Below the pieces are notes generated by a model. That model made no database searches, was not told the DNA's origin, and saw only the letters and a program-made list of their open reading frames with translations. Shown piece after piece: positions 10,355 to 15,886 of a stretch of 15,886 nt of DNA. Within the stretch, counting starts at the first letter, position 1. The number at the start of each line of letters is the position of its first letter. This DNA is from Larix sibirica. Its lineage: Eukaryota > Streptophyta > Pinopsida > Pinales > Pinaceae. Location of the stretch: NCBI GenBank assembly GCA_004151065.3, contig NWUY0300066158.1, positions 1-15,886 on the forward strand, read 5' to 3'. Position numbers and translations under genes: made by a program.

Positions 10355-11550
10355 CGAATTGTGCAATGCAACAATAGATTTTGCTGGATTGAGGGCTATA
10401 TGTTCTACATTGGACTTGACCTGATAATCCGTTGATGTGTCCGAGAATATGAGATCTACTACATCCTCAGAACCTATCATGATGGTCCCTGTGGTGGACA
10501 TTTTGCAAACAATCGAATTGCCCACAAAATAATGCAATTAGGCTATTACTGGACCATATTCAAAGATGCACGAGAATATGTACAAAGCTGTGATAGCTAC
10601 CGAAGAATGGGGTAGCCTGTTCAATCAGAGGAGATGCCACTTCAAACCCAGCTCGTAGTGGAACCTTTCGAGAAGTGGGAGCTGGACTTTGTTGGTCCTA
10701 TCAACCCTCCTTCCAGGCAGAAATCATACATCTTGGCGTGTACATATTATGTGACAAAATGGGTAGAGGCAAAGGCACTTCCAAGGGAAACAGAGCAGGC
10801 AATCTCAGACTTCCTATATCTAGAGGTCTTTGTCAGGTTTGGAGTTCCATGGGAGATAGTCATTGATGGGGGTTCACAGTTCACATCCAAACTCATAAAA
10901 TCCCTCACAGAAAAATACCATATCAAACACAGAGTTACTTCCCCATACCACCCTCAAGCCAATGGGCAGGTGGAAGGCACAAACAGAATCCTGGAGTCTA
11001 TACTTATGAAAACAAAACAGATCCATCTAAGAGATTGGGCCGATATATTTCTAGAGGCTTTATAGGATTACATGACATCATGGAGAAGCACTACAAGTCT
11101 GAGTCCTTACAAATTGGTATATGGAAATAAAGTCACACTGTCAATTGAGGTTGAAATCAAAACATTAAGGACTACATTTCAGTTAGGCATGGACTTGACA
11201 GAAGCCTAACAGAACCACCTGAAACAACTCAATGAGATTGATCAACTTCGTCTAGAAGCCATATAACACACAACTATTGTTCAACAGCAGAGGGCTACAT
11301 GGCATGATCGATTCATCAAACCTAAACACTTTCAGATAGGAGACTAGACCCTACTCTATGACTCCAGATTCAAAGTCTCCAAAGGAAAAATCTGCACTCA
11401 TTGGCTAGGATCGTATGAGATTGAAACAGTTTATGGAAATGTTACAGTGAAACTTAGAACCATTGATGATGAACGAATGCCGCTCATGGCCAATGGTAAT
11501 TGATTAAGGCCATATAAGAAACCATTGTCCAAAGAAGCATTCATCCGCAA
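10355..11550 (+). pseudogene. Integrase, first copy (A), decayed
   Basis: The zinc-binding part has HDGPCGGHF and later YVQSCDSYRRMG; its last Cys has become Tyr. The catalytic core keeps all three acidic residues: Asp 10685-10687 (ELDFVGPI), Asp 10865-10867 (VIDGGSQF) and Glu 10973-10975 (NGQVEGTNR), with D-35-E spacing. In the C-terminal region LSPYKLVYG and FIKPKHFQIGD are recognisable. Stops accumulate, with TAG 11063-11065 and at least four more before 11520. It would join element DNA to the chromosome. It ends exactly before the ambiguous base at 11551, where similarity to copy B also stops. Confidence 0.92.
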
Positions 11551-11551
11551 N

Positions 11552-11676
11552 TTAAGGGAATAGGATAAATGAACCCATCCTTCAACAACTTTTCTATCTC
11601 TACCTTAATAGCTGCAGTTTTCCTATGGTGCACGGGGCGGAGTTTTTGCCGGACAGGTATTGCGTCGGGATATGCC
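11552..11676 (-). pseudogene. Antisense reverse transcriptase fragment of another gypsy family
   Basis: The minus strand of this 125-bp segment is open for about 41 codons. It reads IPVRQKLRPVHHRKTAAIK and then KVEIEKLLKDGFIYPIPL, the conserved stretch at the start of a Ty3/gypsy RT. The element's own RT has a related but clearly different version (EELQKLLAANFIYPIS near 9015-9065), so the fragment comes from another family. It fills exactly the interval between integrase copies A and B and lies in inverted orientation. It has no start codon and is a filler fragment only. Confidence 0.75.
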
Positions 11677-12426
11677 ATGGGGGATCATAGTTCACATCCA
11701 AACTCGTAAAAATCCTCACAGAAAAATACCATATCAAACACAGATTCACTTCCCCGTATCACCCTCAATCCAATGGGAAGGTGGAAGGCACAAACAGAAT
11801 CCTGGAAGCTATACTTACGAAAATAATACAGATCCATCGAAGAGATTGGGGCGACAAATTGTCGGAATCCTTATGGGATTATAGGACAGCATGGAGAATC
11901 ACTATAGGTCTGAGTCCTTACGAATTGGTATATGGAAAGCAAGTCACACTGCCAATTGAGGTTGAAATCAAAACATTAAGGACTTCATTTCGGTTAGGTA
12001 TGGACTTGACAAAAGCCCAGCAGAACTTCCTGAAACAACTCAATGAGCTTGACGTACTTTGTCTAGAAGCCATAGAACACACAACTATTATTCAACAGCA
12101 GAGGGATAAATGGCATGATCAATTCATCAAACCTGAACACTTTCAGGTAGGAGACTGGGCCCTACTCTATGAAGGCTAGATTCAAAGACTTCAAAGGAAA
12201 ACTATGCAACCGCTAGCTAGGACCGTACGAGATTGAAACAATTAATGACAATGGTACAATGAAACTTAGAACCATCGATGAAGAACGAACGCCACCCATG
12301 GCCAATGGTCATCGATTAAGGCCATACAAGAAACCATTGTCCAAAGAAGCATTCATCCGCAATGTTGCTTCCTACTGGTGTACCAAGAAATTCGAGATAA
12401 TTATCTCGACCTTTGAGATAGAATGA
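11677..12426 (+). pseudogene. Integrase C-terminal half, second copy (B)
   Basis: It parallels copy A (10866-11550) at an offset of 811-812 bp and about 90% identity by eye over a 160-bp sample. It begins inside the codon of the second catalytic Asp; the codon at 11676-11678 reads CAT. After a TAG at 11688-11690 it is open from 11691 to 12179, with SPYHPQSNGKVEGTNRILE, LSPYELVYGKQVTLPIEVE and KPEHFQVGDWALLYEG. A frameshift near 12170 and one TAG follow, then PYKKPLSKEAFIRN and a stop at 12424-12426. It is much better preserved than copy A over the same residues, suggesting a different or later source. The zinc domain and first catalytic Asp are absent. Confidence 0.93.
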
Positions 12427-12432
12427 TCTGAT

Positions 12433-12460
12433 GCAAAAAAAAAAGAAAAAAAAGAGAGAA
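12433..12460 (+). other. Purine-only tract after integrase
   Basis: Apart from its first bases this stretch is only A and G (A runs with G interruptions, ending GAGAGAA). It begins a few bases after the pol stop. A polypurine tract that primes plus-strand DNA normally lies directly before the 3' LTR, but what follows is a tandem array with no visible likeness to the presumed 5' LTR. It may simply be the A-rich spacer of that array. Confidence 0.35.
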
Positions 12461-12464
12461 TTTA

Positions 12465-12660
12465 TGACTGTGAAAACCTCTTATGGAGGTGCAACCACTA
12501 AAACAAAATAAAAAAAATTTGTGACTGTGAAAACCTCTTATGGAGGCACAACCACTAAAAAAAGGAAATTTGTAACTGTGAAAACCTCTTCTGGAGGCGC
12601 AACCACTTAAAAAAAAATTCCGTGACTGTGAAAACCTCTTTCGAAGGCGCAACACTAATA
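12465..12660 (+). repeat. Tandem array, about 50-57 bp, four copies
   Basis: The core TGACTGTGAAAACCTCTT begins at 12465, 12522, 12573 (one substitution) and 12623. It is followed each time by a GGAGG/GAAGG-GCAACCACT-type segment and an A-rich spacer of variable length. Spacings of 57, 51 and 50 bp are not all multiples of three, and the spacers are homopolymeric, so the array is probably non-coding. It occupies the interval just after pol. Confidence 0.92.
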
Positions 12661-13172
12661 AAAATTGTGTGAATCTTTACAGGTCTCTAAAGGAAGATGC
12701 AGGAAACCAAAGAAATTCACATGCCTTTGCAGAAAGTTTTTAAATTTATTTTCTTCACTTAATAAAACCCTTTGCATTTCTTTTTTTTACATTACTCACC
12801 CTACAAGAAACAACATTATCTACAAGATCACTACAAAAACTATTGCAAACAACTAAAGACCATCCGAGTTTCTAATCCTATCAGCTTTTTCACTATTCTT
12901 GAATTATCCCCTTCCTTCACCACCATCTTCCAGAATATCCCACATCTGTAATAATCCTAATGGTGAGATGTTGCATATATATGAATCTTCTATTGACAAG
13001 TTCACAGAACCTACAAAAAAATACCTTGAGAATGCTATTGCCGTTGCTAAAAATGGTTAAAAAGCTGCAATGTTACCAGGTAATAGGAAAAATATCCAAT
13101 CTTCATTTTTTAATAACCAGTGAGTACAAAAAGGACATAACATAACATATCCAAAACCAACTACCAACATGG
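12661..13172 (+). other. Spacer with traces of a reading frame
   Basis: There is no recognisable domain. From about 12930 one plus-strand frame stays mostly open and reads SSIDKFTEPTKKYLENAIAV before a stop near 13059, then continues with a stop near 13120 into the first unit of the next array. It may be the decayed start of a downstream protein or simply chance openness. No family was recognised. Confidence 0.3.
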
Positions 13173-13347
13173 GACTAGAGTGTTCTATTGAAGTTGAAGG
13201 AAGAGGATTATATTCAAATTTCATAATCCCCAAACATATGACTAAAGTGTTCTATTGAAGACGGAAGAGGATTATATTCAAATTTCATAATCCCCAAACA
13301 GAGGACTAAAGTGTTCTATTGAAGATGGAAGAGGATTATATGTAAAT
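13173..13347 (+). repeat. Tandem array, 64-67 bp, 2.7 copies
   Basis: Units start with GACTA(G/A)AGTGTTCTATTG at 13173, 13240 and 13304. Each runs through GAAGAGGATTATATTCAAAT and CATAATCCCCAAACA; the last unit is cut short and diverges at its end. The first unit has three extra bases. A 64-bp period shifts frame each time, so it does not look like a protein repeat. Confidence 0.93.
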
Positions 13348-13360
13348 TTGAAAAGCAACT

Positions 13361-13660
13361 ACAGATTCTACATCAGCAATTGCATGAGCTTCAGCTACAG
13401 ATCCGTCATTAGAAACTGCACGAGCTTCAGCTACAGATCCGCCATCAACAACTGCATGAGCTTCAGATACAGATTTAGCTACAGATCCGCTATTAGAAAC
13501 TTCACAAGCTTCGGCTACATAACCGACATCAACAAATTTATATGCTCCATCTACGGATCCTACGTCACCAGTTTATGACCCCGGTACTTCCTCGGCTACG
13601 GATCCTAGATCATCAGTTTATGAGCTCGACACTTAGTTTTCTACAGATCCTACATCACTA
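13361..13660 (+). repeat. Coding minisatellite, 36 bp then 45 bp units
   Basis: ACAGAT or close variants recur at 13361, 13397, 13433, 13469, 13481, 13517, 13553, 13598 and 13643. The spacings are 36, 36, 36, 12, 36, 36, 45 and 45, every one a multiple of three. In that frame a unit reads ATDPSLETARAS; later units read STDPTSPVYDPGTS-like. The protein would have been rich in Ala, Thr, Asp, Pro and Ser and probably unstructured. One unit has GCA CGA at a place where two others have GCA TGA and another CAA, as CpG decay of one Arg codon would give. The preserved phase implies that it expanded while translated, although it is now broken by stops. Confidence 0.8.
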
Positions 13661-14336
13661 GTGGGGGGGACCAACAATTATTATTCTACTGATACCACTT
13701 GCACAATATCATAACGGATCCACATAATATCTATTGCGGATCCGAGAGGGGATCCATTATTCTTCAGATACGCTAATAAGGCCACATCCATATTTGACAA
13801 GCATGCAAAGGGTGACCCGCTGGAGCGCGAAATACCTCCACGTCACACAGGGCAACAACAACATTATGAACAAGGATGGTTGCACTCCAAGCATAATGAT
13901 GATCAACACCAATGACAATACTTTGCACACCACGATCACATCACAGGTAGATAAGGTATGTAACCACCCCATCGTTAGGTATTTAACAGTATAAAAGGAC
14001 TGGTCACTATATTTCCATGCTATTTGTCAACACGGGGACATTTTATCCCTAGCTGGGGGGTAGATTTACTGCCAATTCTAGTAAAACGACTAAGACACAA
14101 CAAAAACCTTACCAAATTTAGCAGAGCTATCAATCCCATGATGAACCTTCACATGCAAGAGAAAATCCACCACCTTAAATTATTGCAGGACATTCACATA
14201 ATTAACCCTGCTGAAATAGTAAACTTGTTCTCCTGCGAGCATAAGAAACTGCATCCCCATTTTTATCTCCGCAACCTGTTAGGATTTCTTTCCCAACCTT
14301 TGAGTACCCTTGATCCCAAAAGAGAAGTCAAGTGCA
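13661..14336 (+). other. Region between coding repeats and the downstream ORF
   Basis: Three GGATCC sites lie between 13716 and 13755, continuing the flavour of the repeat before it. One frame reads DPLFFRYANKATSIFDKHAK from about 13750, then meets several stops. Another is open from 13991 to 14356 without a recognised motif. No RNA gene or known domain was seen. It may be the decayed middle of a longer protein joining the repeat and the ORF at 14337, or an untranslated leader. Confidence 0.3.
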
Positions 14337-15701
14337 ATGGGCCACCTGGCCCGTAGTGAACCAGAGAATGCAGATGAGGTCTATAGAAACATGGAAGTAA
14401 GAGGTATTTTTCACAAATAAGGTTGGTTGGATTATTTTGACAAAATGAAAGAGATTGATGCTGGAATTGCAATGGAGTTCGCTAGAACATATGCTCACTC
14501 AACTGCAAAAGTACGAGGTTTGAAGATTCAAGTTGATGAAGTGGTCATTGCAAGAGTCTCAGGGCTGGATCAAGAAGGCGAGAGATGGTTCCAGAGATGA
14601 GCGCCGATCCAACCGTTTAAAGAGGAATTCATGGAACCAGGGGATCAAGTGCAAGGATCAGAGAACAAGACTCAAAGAAAGTCATTACTAGCACCATGGG
14701 ACGAGGTGGCATTTTACGTCATCAAGCTCATTACTTGTGAACGTCGGTTCAATTGTTGTATGGTTATCATTTTAAAATCTTAAATCATCCGAGGCATCAA
14801 AAGCATATCAAATTATCGTATTTCTTATGGAAGTCCCTGGAGCTAATGAGTAGAATGGTCAAATAAAGTAGAAACCCCGACACTAGTATAGCACATCATG
14901 GGATCATCAGGTTACTGGTGGAAGATGCCATACAAAAGGAAAATCAAACATGGGCATTGTTCTCTAAATTAGCCTCATCAATTGAGACTTGGAAAAAACC
15001 AGTGCCTGAAAAGAAGGAGGAGCCAGTTCCAGTTACGACCCCTAAAAAGAGTTCAGCTTAGAAAAAAGGGAAAAAGGGTTCACAAAACGAAACCCCGTCT
15101 ACCCCAGCTAATCAACCTAGAACGAGATCGATATCTTCCCAAATTGAAGATAGAAGGGCCCATGAAGATACATCAACTCAAGAAAAAGGGTTTGATGAGG
15201 GATCTGGAGATTCGGTTGAATTAGTGGAAGGTGGCAGCCGAAAGAGAATGAGGGTACGGTCACCTGTCAAGGGTCGGATCCCATCACTGGTTGAACAACA
15301 AAAGGTCAATGAATTGGAGGATATAGAGATCATAGACCAAGAAGGGGCACAAGTGGTCGTGCCACCCATGAAACATGGTTGGGTTATGAAAATATTTCAC
15401 CCTTTACTACTGAAGAAATATAGATTTCACCCTTTACTTTCAACGAAAGATTCCTTGCGTGCCAAGCTTTTATATCCACGAAACCACAATTAAATTATCA
15501 AACTACGGAGTTAAGTTACAACCAAAATTGTTGGAGACTACAATGAGATCGCAAGGAGGTCTTGCTTCACAGAAAAATGCTACCAAGATTGATCTATTCA
15601 CTGTCACATCATGATATTCGAGGGCCCGAAACCAATATCGCTACTATAGGTTCCACATTGAAGAACAAAACAGAGAACAAAAACTCCAAGATGTATATTA
15701 A
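14337..15701 (+). pseudogene. Uncharacterised plant retroelement-associated ORF (third ORF), decayed
   Basis: The start is chosen at ATG 14337 (context CAATGGG). The first frame has stops at 14418-14420 and 14598-14600. It shows GWLDYFDKMKE, VVIARVSGLDQEGERWF and then PWDEVAFYVIKLITCERRF. After a frameshift near 14750 come LLYGYHFKILNHPRH, PDTSIAHHGIIRLLVEDA and a Lys/Glu/Pro/Ser-rich charged tail. After another shift near 15468 it ends with NQYRYYRFHIEEQNREQ and a stop at 15699-15701. I recall this motif order from uncharacterised proteins common in seed-plant genomes and in extra ORFs of large gypsy elements. Function is unknown. An in-frame 30-bp duplication lies at 15394-15438. It may be the env-position ORF of this element or part of another element. 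Confidence 0.6.
15394..15438 (+). repeat. Short direct repeat inside the third ORF
   Basis: ATTTCACCCTTTACT occurs at 15394-15408 and again at 15424-15438, an offset of 30 bp, so the duplication adds ten codons (FHPLLLKKYR then FHPLLSTKDS) without changing frame. It looks like a local slippage duplication near the C-terminal part of the decayed ORF. Confidence 0.8.
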
Positions 15702-15761
15702 TCAGAAACATAGCAAGATACAATATATACTGAACAAAACAGTTGCTCATCGGTCGGTTAC

Positions 15762-15827
15762 TAACCGGTTTATTAAACTAATCTAAACCGAAGGTAACCG
15801 GTTTATTAAAGTAATCTAAACCGAAGG
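15762..15827 (+). repeat. 33-bp tandem duplication
   Basis: Units 15762-15794 and 15795-15827 differ at one base (C or G at the 17th position). Each holds TAACCGGTTTATTAAA and ends CTAAACCGAAGG; CGGTTTA and TAAACCG within a unit are also inverted copies. It lies after the stop of the third ORF, in sequence without genes. It could be part of an untranslated tail or of an LTR that continues past the window. Confidence 0.92.
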
Positions 15828-15886
15828 ATTTAGTTAGCATTCCCCCCTTAATCCGAAGGGTCATCTGACATGCCTAGTAACATTCT

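Larger units (their letters stand above)
5674..12426 (+). mobile_element. Ty3/gypsy (Athila/Tat-like) internal region, decayed
   Basis: Primer site, gag, protease, RT, RNase H and integrase follow in this order on the plus strand. Integrase placed last marks Ty3/gypsy rather than Ty1/copia. The protease active site DLGAS, the gag-protease linker and the tRNA-Asp-type primer fit the Athila/Tat branch; no chromodomain is seen after integrase. Frames change near 6655, 7265, 7795, 9515 and 9880, and there are many stops, so it is not autonomous. The integrase end is chimeric (10866-12426). The 3' LTR was not found in the window. Confidence 0.9.

Noticed and set aside
12433-12470. Start of a 3' LTR directly after the purine tract
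   Set aside because: The following sequence is a four-copy tandem array and shows no likeness to the presumed 5' LTR.
12401-12655. Minus-strand open frame of 84 codons with repeated GCASIRGFHSHKF-like units
   Set aside because: It is the shadow of the non-coding tandem array at 12465-12660; its repeats follow the DNA repeats, whose spacings are not all multiples of three.
12465-13350. CRISPR-like array of regularly spaced repeats
   Set aside because: Units repeat end to end with related or homopolymeric spacers, there are no unique spacers of equal length, and the context is a plant retrotransposon.
13348-13578. Plus-strand open frame with repeated SYRSAI-NCMSF units
   Set aside because: It is another frame of the 36-bp repeat. 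It is longer without stops, but the TDP frame fits the CpG-decay pattern better. The choice of frame is not proven.
13757-13972. Minus-strand open frame of 71 codons
   Set aside because: It has no recognisable motif and overlaps a plus-strand region that continues the neighbouring repeats.

Overview
The window looks like repetitive nuclear DNA from a seed plant with a large genome. I see no bacterial operons, no ribosome-binding sites and no CRISPR array. Nearly all recognisable coding sequence belongs to retrotransposons in advanced decay, with many in-frame stops and frameshifts. A gymnosperm (conifer-like) source is a guess. It rests on the style of the LINE (C-terminal RNase H), on an Athila/Tat-like gypsy element with a tRNA-Asp-type primer site, and on the family resemblance of the downstream open reading frame. 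No intact host gene was found.

Layout. Bases 1-46 are a near-perfect palindrome. Bases 159 to about 3985 hold a decayed L1-type LINE on the minus strand. Reading down the minus strand it has an ORF1 C-terminal part, a shortened endonuclease, a reverse transcriptase with a ruined active site, a connection region, a zf-RVT zinc-binding module and an RNase H domain. Bases of about 3990-5673 are AT-rich and are best read as the 5' LTR of a plus-strand Ty3/gypsy element; its left end is not resolved. The primer binding site lies at 5677-5694, followed by gag (about 5811-7795), protease (about 7796-8626), reverse transcriptase, RNase H and integrase, all broken.

The integrase region is chimeric. 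A first integrase copy (to 11550) ends at the only ambiguous base in the window (n, 11551). It is followed by 125 bp of antisense reverse transcriptase from a different gypsy family. A second, better preserved copy of the integrase C-terminal half follows (11677-12426).

Downstream, 12465-13660 contains three unrelated tandem arrays. The third has unit spacings that are all multiples of three and reads as a decayed Ala/Thr/Asp/Pro/Ser-rich coding repeat. At 14337-15701 is a decayed sense-strand ORF of an uncharacterised plant protein type, in the position where Athila-like elements carry their extra (env-position) ORF. A 33-bp tandem duplication closes the window. No 3' LTR was recognised, so the gypsy element either runs past 15886 or is truncated.

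In life, gag, protease, RT, RNase H and integrase would have served particle formation, reverse transcription and integration. The LINE proteins would have served target-primed reverse transcription. Neither element can encode a working set of proteins now.
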